This document shows, piece by piece, positions 16,821 to 25,511 of a stretch of DNA of 64,000 bases. A program made the translations under genes and the position numbers. The DNA is from Flaviramulus_B aquimarinus (GTDB lineage Bacteria > Bacteroidota > Bacteroidia > Flavobacteriales > Flavobacteriaceae). The stretch spans positions 124,001-188,000 of the forward strand of contig NZ_BAABJH010000001.1 of NCBI RefSeq assembly GCF_039543205.1, read 5' to 3'. Every line of letters starts with the position of its first letter. The stretch's first letter is position 1. The notes beneath the pieces are model-generated. The model did not search any database. It saw nothing but the letters and a program-made list of their open reading frames with translations, and had not been told where the DNA came from.

Positions 16821-17627
16821 ATGATAGCTAAACCAAAAATAAGTGTTATTATGGCTGTTTATAATGCTGAATCATATCTAGAAGAGGCTATAGATAGCAT
16901 TTTAGAACAATCCTTTACAGATTTTGAGTTTTTAATATTGAATGATTGCTCCACGGATAACTCAAGTAAGATTTTAGATGAATATGCATCAAAAGATGAA
17001 CGCGTAAAGATTTTTACCAATAAAGAAAACTTGGGGTTAACAAAAAATTTAAACAAACTTATTAAATTGGCTAATGGCGAATTCTTGGCACGTATGGATG
17101 CAGACGATATTTCCCTTAGCAAACGGTTTGAGGAGCAAATTAACTTCTTTGAAAATCATCCAGATATTCATATTGTTGGGACTTTTTCTCAAGATATTTC
17201 AGAAAACGGCGAGGTAATTGGAGAACGAACAGTTCCAGTTTCTCATGAGGAAATAGTTAAACTATTACCAACATTAAATCCACTTTCACATCCAACAGTT
17301 ATGATGCGTTCATCAGTAATTGATAAGGTTGAAGGCTACGATGAAAGGTTTCGAACATCACAAGATTACCACTTATGGTTTAAGGCCGTTGGAAAAGGTT
17401 TAAAAATAGACAATATTCCTAAAATACTATTTCAGTACCGCATGAATGATGATTTTGTAGCTCGAAAAGGTTTTAAATTTAGATGGAATATGTTTAAAGC
17501 TATACTAAGTGGTTATAAATTAATAAACCATCCTTGGTATAAATATCATTATGCATTATTAACATTGGCTTTAGCATTTATTCCACCGTTTTTATTTGCA
17601 CAGGTAAAAAAATTAGACCCTCGGTAA
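16821..17627 (+). CDS. Family 2 glycosyltransferase
   Basis: Residues 5-110 give a clear GT2 domain: KISVIMAVYNAESYLEEAIDSILEQSFTDFEFLILNDCSTDNSSKIL, then NLGLTKNLNKLIKLANGEFLARMDADDISLSKRFEEQ with the DAD metal-binding motif, and HPTVMMR further on. It has a hydrophobic C-terminal stretch (YHYALLTLALAFIPPFLFA) that could anchor it to the membrane. It would add one residue to the lipid-linked repeat unit. It is the last gene of this block, followed by a 0.3 kb gap. Confidence 0.88.
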   Translation: MIAKPKISVIMAVYNAESYLEEAIDSILEQSFTDFEFLILNDCSTDNSSKILDEYASKDERVKIFTNKENLGLTKNLNKLIKLANGEFLARMDADDISLSKRFEEQINFFENHPDIHIVGTFSQDISENGEVIGERTVPVSHEEIVKLLPTLNPLSHPTVMMRSSVIDKVEGYDERFRTSQDYHLWFKAVGKGLKIDNIPKILFQYRMNDDFVARKGFKFRWNMFKAILSGYKLINHPWYKYHYALLTLALAFIPPFLFAQVKKLDPR

Positions 17628-17945
17628 AATGAGACAATAAGTCCTTACAGACTTAATTAGATTCTATAAAACAAGTTTAACAAAAAAAAGAAAAACTAAT
17701 AAACAACAATTAAAGTTTTATTCTAAAATAGAAGTCGTTGTAATGAATTAAAGTGATATTAAAAGATTAGAACAACGTTTTTTAACTCATGTAGTAACAT
17801 CATCATTACTTCGTTATAATGCTAATATATAAGACACAAAACTGGCTATATGCTATTTAGTATTAAGTAAAAGTCTTAATTTTATGGCATAATTTTATTA
17901 ATAATTCTTTGTAAAAAGAAAATTAATATTTGAAAATTAATTACT
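17628..17945. other. Intergenic stretch upstream of the LRR lipoprotein
   Basis: No gene of reasonable length is visible in these 318 bases. A 25-codon + frame ending near 17832 is too short to call. The DNA is very AT-rich. An AATATTTG sequence about 15 bases before the next ATG resembles a -7 element but has no -33 partner at correct spacing. Confidence 0.4.
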
Positions 17946-18857
17946 ATGTTAAAAAAATGCCTTTTCTTTTTATTTATAGTCTCATTCAGTTCTTGCTCTG
18001 ATAATGCAGCTGATGATGTTTTTCAAGGTCAAGTATCTCTTATTCCTGATTCTAATTTTGAACGACTATTAATTAATCAAGGTATAGATTCTGATGGGAT
18101 TTTAAATGGACAGGTTTTAGAATCTGATATTTTAAAAGTTGTCTACCTGCCATTAGCTAATTCTAATATTAGTGATTTATCTGGAATAGAAAATTTTGTT
18201 AATTTAAAAAAATTAGATTGTTTTAATAATCAGATTACTAATTTAGACTTAAGTCAAAATATAGCTTTAAAGGAATTAAATTGCCGCTATAATCTGCTCA
18301 CAAGTCTCGATGTAAGTAAAAATACGGAATTGACTTCTTTGCTATGTGCAGGAAACAACATTACAAATTTAAATGTAAATAAAAATAAAGCCTTATCAAC
18401 TTTAGGGTGTTCTTCAAATCAAATTACAAGTTTAGATGTAAATCAAAATACAGCTTTAACACAACTATATTGTTCTGATAATAAACTTACCAATTTAAAT
18501 GTAGGTCAAAATACAAAACTAATTGAATTGTTTTTTTGGAACAATAAGCTTACAAATATTGATGTCAGCTTAAATAAAGCTTTAAAAGAGCTTTATTGCT
18601 ATGGAAATCTAATCAAAAATTTAAACCTAAGTCAAAATTCAGGTTTAACGACTTTAAGTTGTGGTGACAACCAATTAATGACTTTAAATGTAAAAAATGG
18701 TAACAATTTGATACTTAAATCTTTTGATGCTATTGGGAACATGGACCTACAATGTATTCAAGTAGATGATGATGTAGCAGCAAATAATAACAATTCACCA
18801 TACAATTCATGGACAAAGGGTGCTAATGTTAAATATTCAAAGAATTGTACTAATTAA
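17946..18857 (+). CDS. Leucine-rich-repeat lipoprotein
   Basis: The N terminus (LKKCLFFLFIVSFSSCSDN) is a lipoprotein signal peptide with a lipobox ending at C17. After a short linker with PDSNFERLLINQGIDSDG, about eight repeats of roughly 21 residues follow between about 70 and 265, of the form L-x-x-L-x-C-x-x-N-x-I-T-N-L-D-L-S-x-N-x-A. These are internalin/BspA-like LRRs with a Cys-Asn ladder. The protein probably sits on the outer membrane and binds a protein or glycan. It interrupts the polysaccharide locus between a GT2 gene and gmd, with its own leader on both sides, so it may be an independent insertion. Confidence 0.85.
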   Translation: MLKKCLFFLFIVSFSSCSDNAADDVFQGQVSLIPDSNFERLLINQGIDSDGILNGQVLESDILKVVYLPLANSNISDLSGIENFVNLKKLDCFNNQITNLDLSQNIALKELNCRYNLLTSLDVSKNTELTSLLCAGNNITNLNVNKNKALSTLGCSSNQITSLDVNQNTALTQLYCSDNKLTNLNVGQNTKLIELFFWNNKLTNIDVSLNKALKELYCYGNLIKNLNLSQNSGLTTLSCGDNQLMTLNVKNGNNLILKSFDAIGNMDLQCIQVDDDVAANNNNSPYNSWTKGANVKYSKNCTN

Positions 18858-18984
18858 ATATCAATAACAAATAATTTGAATACGTTTTTAAATTTTGTCT
18901 TAACCATAATTAGTAATAGTTATTCGTAACAAAATATTACTTTTTAAAACCAAAATATAGATTAAACAAATAAAATAAGAATAC

Positions 18985-20103
18985 ATGAAGAAAAAAATAG
19001 CGTTAATAACAGGAGTTACAGGTCAAGATGGCGCATATTTAAGCGAGTTTTTGTTAAAAAAAGGATACGAAGTTCATGGAATTAAAAGGAGGTCATCCTT
19101 ATTCAATACAGATAGAATAGACCATTTATATCAAGATCCCCATGTAGAGGACCAAAGCTTCTTTTTGCACTACGGTGATTTAACTGATAGCACCAACCTA
19201 ACAAGAATCATTCAAGAAGTACAACCAGACGAAATCTATAACCTGGCCGCTATGAGCCATGTACATGTATCTTTTGAAATGCCAGAGTACACAGCAAATG
19301 CAGATGGCATTGGTACCTTAAGGTTATTAGAAGCGTTAAGGCTGCTAGGCTTAGAAAAGAAAACAAGGATTTACCAAGCCTCAACCTCAGAACTGTATGG
19401 TAAAGTACAAGAAGTTCCACAAACCGAGACCACGCCTTTTTATCCAAGAAGCCCGTATGCCGTAGCAAAAATGTACGCCTATTGGATTACAGTAAATTAC
19501 AGAGAAGCTTACGGAATGTTTGCTTGTAACGGAATATTATTTAACCATGAATCTCCAATTCGTGGAGAAACTTTTGTAACGCGTAAAATTACAAGAGCAA
19601 CATCAAAAATAGCCATGGGCTTACAGGAAAAAATATACCTAGGTAACCTAGATGCCCAAAGAGATTGGGGTCATGCCAAAGATTATGTAAGGATGATGTG
19701 GATGATCCTTCAGGCTGATGAAGCAGAGGATTGGGTGATTGCAACAAATAAAACCACTACGGTAAGGGATTTTGTAAAAATGTGCTTTGCCCATGTTGGA
19801 GTAGAACTAGAATTTAAAGGGGAAGGGGAAGCAGAAAAAGGATATATAAAAAGTTGTAGTAACTCAAAATACCAATTGGAAATTGGAAAAGAGGTTGTTG
19901 CTGTAGACCCAAAATACTTTAGACCTACCGAAGTGGAATTACTAATTGGCGATGCCACCAAAGCAAAGGAAAAGTTAGGATGGGTTCCTAAATATGATCT
20001 GCAAGCTTTAGTTGATGATATGATGTCCAGCGATATTACCTTAATGGAAAAAGATCATTATCTTAAAGAAGGTGGTTATAAAATTATGAACTATTTCGAG
20101 TAA
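18985..20103 (+). CDS. gmd: GDP-mannose 4,6-dehydratase
   Basis: It converts GDP-D-mannose into GDP-4-keto-6-deoxy-D-mannose, the precursor of GDP-L-fucose. The 372 residues have the complete Gmd pattern: ALITGVTGQDGAYLSEFLLKKGYEVHGIKRRSS at the start, QASTSELYGKVQE, SPYAVAKMYAYW with the YxxxK pair, LFNHESPIRGETFVTRKITRA, LGNLDAQRDWGHAKDYV and FRPTEVE. It is followed five bases later by fcl, the usual pair. Base use seems slightly less AT-rich than in the flanking glycan genes, which could mean this pair moved as a unit. Confidence 0.96.
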   Translation: MKKKIALITGVTGQDGAYLSEFLLKKGYEVHGIKRRSSLFNTDRIDHLYQDPHVEDQSFFLHYGDLTDSTNLTRIIQEVQPDEIYNLAAMSHVHVSFEMPEYTANADGIGTLRLLEALRLLGLEKKTRIYQASTSELYGKVQEVPQTETTPFYPRSPYAVAKMYAYWITVNYREAYGMFACNGILFNHESPIRGETFVTRKITRATSKIAMGLQEKIYLGNLDAQRDWGHAKDYVRMMWMILQADEAEDWVIATNKTTTVRDFVKMCFAHVGVELEFKGEGEAEKGYIKSCSNSKYQLEIGKEVVAVDPKYFRPTEVELLIGDATKAKEKLGWVPKYDLQALVDDMMSSDITLMEKDHYLKEGGYKIMNYFE

Positions 20104-20108
20104 GACTT

Positions 20109-21158
20109 ATGGATAAAAATGCTAAAATCTATATTGCAGGCCATAGGGGTTTAGTAGGCAGTGCCATATTGGATAATTTAAGAAGTAAAGGATATTCAAA
20201 TATAATTACAAGAACCCACAAAGAATTAGATTTAGTAAATCAAACAGATGTCGCTAAGTTTTTTAGTGCTGAAAAACCAGAATACGTTTTTTTAGCCGCC
20301 GCCAAAGTAGGCGGGATCATAGCCAATAATGTATACAGAGCAGATTTCATCTATGAGAACATGATGATCCAAAACAACGTGATCCATCAAAGTTACCAAA
20401 ACAAGGTAAAAAAATTACTTTTTTTAGGAAGTACGTGTATCTATCCTAAAAACGCCCCCCAACCCATGAAGGAAGAGTATCTATTAACAGATACCCTAGA
20501 GTATACCAATGAGCCGTACGCCATAGCAAAAATAGCGGGAATAAAAATGTGCGAAAGCTATAATTTACAATATGGCAGTAACTTCATTTCGGTTATGCCA
20601 ACAAATTTGTACGGCCCTAACGATAATTTTGATTTAGAGAAGTCGCATGTATTACCTGCACTAATCAGAAAAATATATTTAGCAAAACTGCTATCTGAAT
20701 CAAGGTATGAAGAGGTTCTCAAAGATTTACAAGTAGATAACATTGATGAGGCCGAAAATTATCTAAACACCTTTGGAGTATCCAAAAATAGTGTTGAAAT
20801 TTGGGGCTCGGGAAAACCAAAAAGGGAATTCCTTTGGAGCAAGGACATGGCAGATGCCTGTGTGTTTATTATGGAAAACAGGGATTTTAAAGACACCTAC
20901 GAAAATGGTAAAAAAGAAATCAGGAATACACATATCAATATAGGTACGGGAAAAGATGTTTCCATAAAAGAATTGGCAGAAACCATAAAGCAGGTCATAG
21001 GCTTTAAGGGCAATTTGGTCTTTAATACCGATAAGCCAGATGGTACCATGAGGAAACTAACGGACGTATCCAAATTAAATAGTTTAGGATGGAGACATAC
21101 TGTAGAATTGGAAAAGGGAATTGAAACGGTTTACGATTGGTATTTAACTAATAAATAA
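20109..21158 (+). CDS. fcl: GDP-L-fucose synthase
   Basis: This NADPH-dependent epimerase/reductase turns GDP-4-keto-6-deoxymannose into GDP-L-fucose. The sequence has IYIAGHRGLVGSAI, the AAAKVGGIIANN loop, LFLGSTCIYPK, YAIAKIAGIKMCESYN with YxxxK, and MPTNLYGPNDNFD. At 349 residues it is longer than the roughly 315-residue enterobacterial enzyme; the extra residues form a charged insertion around 195-225 (YEEVLKDLQVDNIDEAENYL) that I associate with Bacteroidota homologues. It sits directly behind gmd and 11 bases before another epimerase gene. Confidence 0.95.
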   Translation: MDKNAKIYIAGHRGLVGSAILDNLRSKGYSNIITRTHKELDLVNQTDVAKFFSAEKPEYVFLAAAKVGGIIANNVYRADFIYENMMIQNNVIHQSYQNKVKKLLFLGSTCIYPKNAPQPMKEEYLLTDTLEYTNEPYAIAKIAGIKMCESYNLQYGSNFISVMPTNLYGPNDNFDLEKSHVLPALIRKIYLAKLLSESRYEEVLKDLQVDNIDEAENYLNTFGVSKNSVEIWGSGKPKREFLWSKDMADACVFIMENRDFKDTYENGKKEIRNTHINIGTGKDVSIKELAETIKQVIGFKGNLVFNTDKPDGTMRKLTDVSKLNSLGWRHTVELEKGIETVYDWYLTNK

Positions 21159-21169
21159 GAATAGATATA

Positions 21170-22195
21170 ATGAAGATACTTGTAACTGGTGCAGCGGGAT
21201 TTATTGGGTTTTATTTAGTTGAAGCTTTAATAAAAAAAGGAGAACATGTAGTAGGAATCGATAATATTAATGATTACTACGATGTGAATTTAAAATATGC
21301 TAGACTATCTGAATCTGGAATAGATCTTGAAAAAGCAGATGATAAAGAAAATGGGTTGGAATATGTTGCAAGTACAAAATATGAAAATTATCGTTTTTTA
21401 AAACTTGATATTACAGACCTAAATGCATTAGATACCTTATTTAAAAACGAAAATTTTAATGGTGTTATAAACTTGGCTGCTCAAGCAGGAGTTCGTTATT
21501 CAATAGAAAATCCACATGCCTATATTCAATCTAATGTTGTAGGTTTTTTAAATATTTTAGAATGCTGTAGATCTTATAAGATTGACCATCTAATTTATGC
21601 CTCTAGTTCTTCTGTTTATGGTGATAGAAGTCAAATCCCATTTTCAGAAAATGAAAAAGTTGACACTCCGGTTAGCTTATATGCAGCAACAAAAAAGAGT
21701 AATGAACTCATGGCGCATACCTATACCCATTTGTATGACATTCCAACCACCGGATTGCGCTTTTTTACAGTTTATGGCCCTTGGGGCAGACCGGATATGG
21801 CACCTATGCTTTTTGCTGATGCCATAAGTAAAGGGCAACCCATAAATGTTTTTAACAACGGAAAAATGCAACGGGATTTCACTTATATAGATGATATTGT
21901 TGAAGGTGTTGTACAATTAGCACTTCAATTTAAAAAAGATAAAGCACCAAAGGCGGAGGTTTTTAATATTGGTAATTCACAACCAGTAAAATTAATGGAT
22001 TTTATTGGTGGTTTAGAAAAAGAAATGGGTGAAGAAGCAACTAAAAATTATATGCCAATGCAAGATGGTGACGTAAAAGTAACGTATGCAGATGCCTCTA
22101 AGTTACATAAGGAAACAGGATATAAACCAACAACAACATTAGAAGCCGGATTACATAAATTTATTAACTGGTATAAATCATTTTACAACTATTAG
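21170..22195 (+). CDS. UDP-glucuronate 4-epimerase-like NAD-dependent epimerase
   Basis: The 341 residues match the CapI/LpsL type of extended SDR: VTGAAGFIGFYLVEALIKKGEHVVGIDNINDYYDVNLKYARL at the start, INLAAQAGVRYSIENPHAYI, YASSSSVYGD, SLYAATKKSNELMAH with the catalytic YxxxK, and LRFFTVYGPWGRPDMAPMLF. The known members interconvert UDP-glucuronate and UDP-galacturonate. It is the final gene of the + strand glycan cluster and is followed by a strong terminator. A link with the upstream nucleotide sugar dehydrogenase is likely, since that enzyme could supply the uronic acid. Confidence 0.87.
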   Translation: MKILVTGAAGFIGFYLVEALIKKGEHVVGIDNINDYYDVNLKYARLSESGIDLEKADDKENGLEYVASTKYENYRFLKLDITDLNALDTLFKNENFNGVINLAAQAGVRYSIENPHAYIQSNVVGFLNILECCRSYKIDHLIYASSSSVYGDRSQIPFSENEKVDTPVSLYAATKKSNELMAHTYTHLYDIPTTGLRFFTVYGPWGRPDMAPMLFADAISKGQPINVFNNGKMQRDFTYIDDIVEGVVQLALQFKKDKAPKAEVFNIGNSQPVKLMDFIGGLEKEMGEEATKNYMPMQDGDVKVTYADASKLHKETGYKPTTTLEAGLHKFINWYKSFYNY

Positions 22196-22221
22196 TCATT
22201 TATTTTTTGTTTTTAACGCAT

Positions 22222-22257
22222 AAAAAAATGCTCATTATAAAATGAGCATTTTTTTAT
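22222..22257. terminator. Bidirectional rho-independent terminator
   Basis: A 10-bp perfect stem (AATGCTCATT / AATGAGCATT, ATAA loop) is flanked by an A-run before and a T-run after. It serves the + strand glycan operon and the converging - strand dioxygenase gene. Confidence 0.9.
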
Positions 22258-22283
22258 TGAATATATTTTATAATAAGCCTCTT

Positions 22284-23090
22284 TTATACTTGCTTATAAC
22301 CAACATTTAATTTACTCTGGTCAATATGATCAATATTAAAATCAGTAAAGACTTTAACATTCTTTTTCTCCATGGCTTCAATGGCCTCTTTATTATAATT
22401 TGAGTTCTTCCATCGCGTTATAGCATATTCTCTTGTTTTTAAATATTCAATATAATCTTCAGTATAATGATCTTCAATACCAAAGCCCATAAACACGGCC
22501 AATCGAGGCGATATAGATTTCTTTTTTAAAAAGTTAGGCAAACGCTTTGTTAACCCTGGATGAAAAGCATAATTGGGAAATAAAGAAATTATTTCTGCAT
22601 TAGGAGAATGTGTTGTGGTAAGCTTCCAAATAATAACATCGCCTACTTCACTTTTCACATTAACTATTTTGCCTTTATGTATGCTCTGGTGCAAATGAGA
22701 ATCCGCCCTTAAACATAAGCCTTTAGAGTGTTTAGAGTGGTCCTGTAAATACACACCTATTCTTAACAATGAATAGTTTTTATCCTTAAATTCTACACTG
22801 TCTTTTTTAAATCGATCTTTAGAATCTTTATGGAACCCACTTAATGATGTATTATAGGATAACGTGCTATCTCCAAAATAAACCAGTTTATCACTTCCAG
22901 TAGATTCTTTATAAATATTGAGAATACGGTCATCTAATATAATTTTTGAAAGCATTTTTGCTGATAAAAGGTCCCCTTTATGGTTTTTGTCTTTCTCTGC
23001 ATAGTCTCTAAATGTATTAATCTCTTCTTCAGTAAATACATTTTTAATAATCATATAACCATGCTTATTAATTTGTTCTTTTTTTGTCAT
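22284..23090 (-). CDS. PhyH-like Fe(II)/2-oxoglutarate dioxygenase
   Basis: The opening EQINKHGYMIIKNVFTEEEINTFRDYAE is the usual first helix of phytanoyl-CoA dioxygenase-like proteins. Iron ligands can be proposed as H-x-D in SGFHKDSKD (about 106-112) and a distal His in TTTHSPNA, with RLAVFMGFG near the C terminus. Such enzymes hydroxylate small molecules, lipids or sugars using 2-oxoglutarate and oxygen. It is the last gene of the wza-wzc operon, 58 bases behind wzc, suggesting modification of the polymer or of a lipid carrier. This function is inferred from position only. Confidence 0.75.
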   Translation of the reverse strand: MTKKEQINKHGYMIIKNVFTEEEINTFRDYAEKDKNHKGDLLSAKMLSKIILDDRILNIYKESTGSDKLVYFGDSTLSYNTSLSGFHKDSKDRFKKDSVEFKDKNYSLLRIGVYLQDHSKHSKGLCLRADSHLHQSIHKGKIVNVKSEVGDVIIWKLTTTHSPNAEIISLFPNYAFHPGLTKRLPNFLKKKSISPRLAVFMGFGIEDHYTEDYIEYLKTREYAITRWKNSNYNKEAIEAMEKKNVKVFTDFNIDHIDQSKLNVGYKQV

Positions 23091-23148
23091 AACCTATTTT
23101 TTTTATATCATAATAGCTAACTATTATAACTCCATTAAGTATCTTATT

Positions 23149-25491
23149 TTATCTAAAAATTCTTATCCACCATGGTTTTTTAGCACCAGTTTCACCATAA
23201 TTATAACCACTATCATATCCCCTCTTCTCATAATTGGTATCATTCATTAGAATGTTCATATTTGCTAAGCGTTTATTTTCTAGTATCTTTTTTGGGATAT
23301 TCAACATCCGTTTATCTAAAAACTTAGCTCTTACAACATAAACAAACAAATCTGCTTGATGACCTAACAATAAAGTGTCGGTAGCAATATTTACAGGAGC
23401 TGTATCAACAATTACATAATCATAATTATTTTTAGCATAAGCTAAAAGTGTTTCAAAACGTCCGTTACTTAAAAATTCTGAAGGGGATTTTGCAATAGCC
23501 CCCGCCTCTACAATATCAAGTTTAGTCCTTTCATTATGTTTAATCACATCCAGTTCTTTTAAACTAGGGTCTGTCAAGAAATCAGTTAATCCCTTTTCTT
23601 TTTTTAACTTCAAATAGTCTGCAATTTTAGGGTTTCTAATATCAGCCTCAATTAGCAGTACCTTTTTATCTAATAAAGCCATAGCTGTAGCTAGATTTAT
23701 GGCTATAAATGTTTTCCCTTCATTCCTCAAGGTCGAGGTTATAAAAACAGCATTAGCATCCTTATTAATATTGGATAATGCATGACTTACGTTGGTTCTT
23801 AATAAACGAAAAGATTCTGCTGCAGTATTATTTCTTTTCTGCTCAAAAGTAATAATACTCTTTTTAGTTTTAGCTGAAGGAATATCTCCAAGTACAGGCG
23901 CATCAATTATACCCTCTAAATCTTCAATAGCATGTATTCTATTATCAAACAACGACTTAACAATAATAAACAACGTTGGTATTAGAATACCTAGCAATAA
24001 ACTGGCTATCAATACAATCATTTTTCTAGGAGCTACAGGAACACTACTACCATAGGCTTTGTCTATTATTTTAGCATATTTTGCTGATACGGCTAACGAA
24101 ATTGAATTTTCCTCTCTTTTTTGAAGCAAATACAAATACAATGTTTCTATAATCTGTTGTTGACGCTGTATATCTTTTATCTCTCTTTCTTTCTTAGGAG
24201 TAGCAGATATTTTTGAGTTTAATTTGTACTCTTGCAGCTTAGCCTCATTTAATGATATGGCCAACGATGATCTTGTATTAACCAAGCTCCTATCGATACT
24301 TTCTCTTAAGCTTGTAATTTGATCATTTAAATTAATAATAATAGGGTTCTCCTTATTGGCACCTTTTAACAACCTATTTCTATCCAACAATAAATTGTTA
24401 TATTTTAAAGTATTTTGACTTGTAGCTTCATTAAGAATACCTAAATTACCAGGAATCAAATCATCCTTATTGGTTTTCATATACTTGGCTACATAGTCTA
24501 TGAGTTTTATTTGCGATGTTAACTCTACTATTTGTTTCGTTAATGTGGCATTAGAAGCCAACACTAAGTCCGCTTCAGAATCCATATTACTTAACTTGTT
24601 TTCAATTTTATAGGTTTCTACACCTTGGTCTAAACTTGTTAATTCAATAGAAATATCATCAATTCTGTTATTAATAAACTTGTCTGTATTTCTTGTTATC
24701 TGGCTTTTGTATTCAACGGCATCTCTGTTATAATAACTCACCAAACTATCTAAAATCTTTCTAGCTTTTAATTTTACAGGGTCTTGCAATTTAATTATGA
24801 GCAAGTTTGATTTCAAATTATCAACAGTAATTTTAATCCGTTGCTTAAAAGCAATAGCAACCTCCTCTAAAGGACTTATTTTTATTAGAATTTCTTTTCC
24901 TAACTCTATATTATCAATCGCAATTGGAGTTATAACAAGTTCACCAAACTCTCCAGTTACTCGTTCTCCAAATGAACCTTCTTTAATAGGGTTTCCTTTA
25001 CTATCTGTTAAAACAAACTTGGTAGCAGATTTTGTGATAATGGAAAATGATGTATTAAGCTTGTTAAGTATAGATTCATTTGCAAAAAAATTGATATTAA
25101 AAGGAATATCATCTTTATAAACTTCCTTAAAAGCAATATCGTTTTTAATATAATAGGTTATGTTTGCCCCCAAATCCCTTACAACCCTCTCTATTAGGGT
25201 TTTAGATTTTAAAACCCCTTTTTCGGTTTCTATGGAAGTTTTTGAGCCTGCAAACAAACCCAGATCTTGAAAAACAGACAGTTCAGAACCACTATCGTTA
25301 TCCTTATCGTTGATTAAAATCGTAGACGATACTTGATATTCATAAGTAGCAAATCTCAAATATAAAAAGGCACATGTTAATGCAATTATAATACCAAGCA
25401 AAAGTAATTTCCAGTGATAGCTATATTTTTTTAAAACTTCTCTTAAATTTATTTTGTCATTTTTTGAAGCATCCATTTCAGTCATATTCAT
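23149..25491 (-). CDS. Wzc-like polysaccharide co-polymerase with BY-kinase domain
   Basis: The 780 residues show an N-terminal membrane segment (about 31-52) and Wzz region, a long periplasmic coiled-coil part, a GNVR-like stretch, a second membrane segment near 515-535 (RKMIVLIASLLLGILIPTLFIIV), and a cytoplasmic tyrosine kinase domain. Walker A is TLRNEGKTFIA (about 585-595), Walker A' is LLIEADIRNP with Glu in place of the usual first Asp, and Walker B is YVIVDTAP. The tail has four tyrosines within the last 28 residues for autophosphorylation. It controls chain length and export with the Wza-like lipoprotein encoded 20 bases upstream. Confidence 0.93.
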   Translation of the reverse strand: MNMTEMDASKNDKINLREVLKKYSYHWKLLLLGIIIALTCAFLYLRFATYEYQVSSTILINDKDNDSGSELSVFQDLGLFAGSKTSIETEKGVLKSKTLIERVVRDLGANITYYIKNDIAFKEVYKDDIPFNINFFANESILNKLNTSFSIITKSATKFVLTDSKGNPIKEGSFGERVTGEFGELVITPIAIDNIELGKEILIKISPLEEVAIAFKQRIKITVDNLKSNLLIIKLQDPVKLKARKILDSLVSYYNRDAVEYKSQITRNTDKFINNRIDDISIELTSLDQGVETYKIENKLSNMDSEADLVLASNATLTKQIVELTSQIKLIDYVAKYMKTNKDDLIPGNLGILNEATSQNTLKYNNLLLDRNRLLKGANKENPIIINLNDQITSLRESIDRSLVNTRSSLAISLNEAKLQEYKLNSKISATPKKEREIKDIQRQQQIIETLYLYLLQKREENSISLAVSAKYAKIIDKAYGSSVPVAPRKMIVLIASLLLGILIPTLFIIVKSLFDNRIHAIEDLEGIIDAPVLGDIPSAKTKKSIITFEQKRNNTAAESFRLLRTNVSHALSNINKDANAVFITSTLRNEGKTFIAINLATAMALLDKKVLLIEADIRNPKIADYLKLKKEKGLTDFLTDPSLKELDVIKHNERTKLDIVEAGAIAKSPSEFLSNGRFETLLAYAKNNYDYVIVDTAPVNIATDTLLLGHQADLFVYVVRAKFLDKRMLNIPKKILENKRLANMNILMNDTNYEKRGYDSGYNYGETGAKKPWWIRIFR

Positions 25492-25511
25492 TATTTTATT
25501 ATAACACTTTT

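Noticed and set aside
17770..17832. 25-codon + frame before the LRR lipoprotein
   Set aside because: It is too short, has no start codon at its beginning and no recognisable motif.
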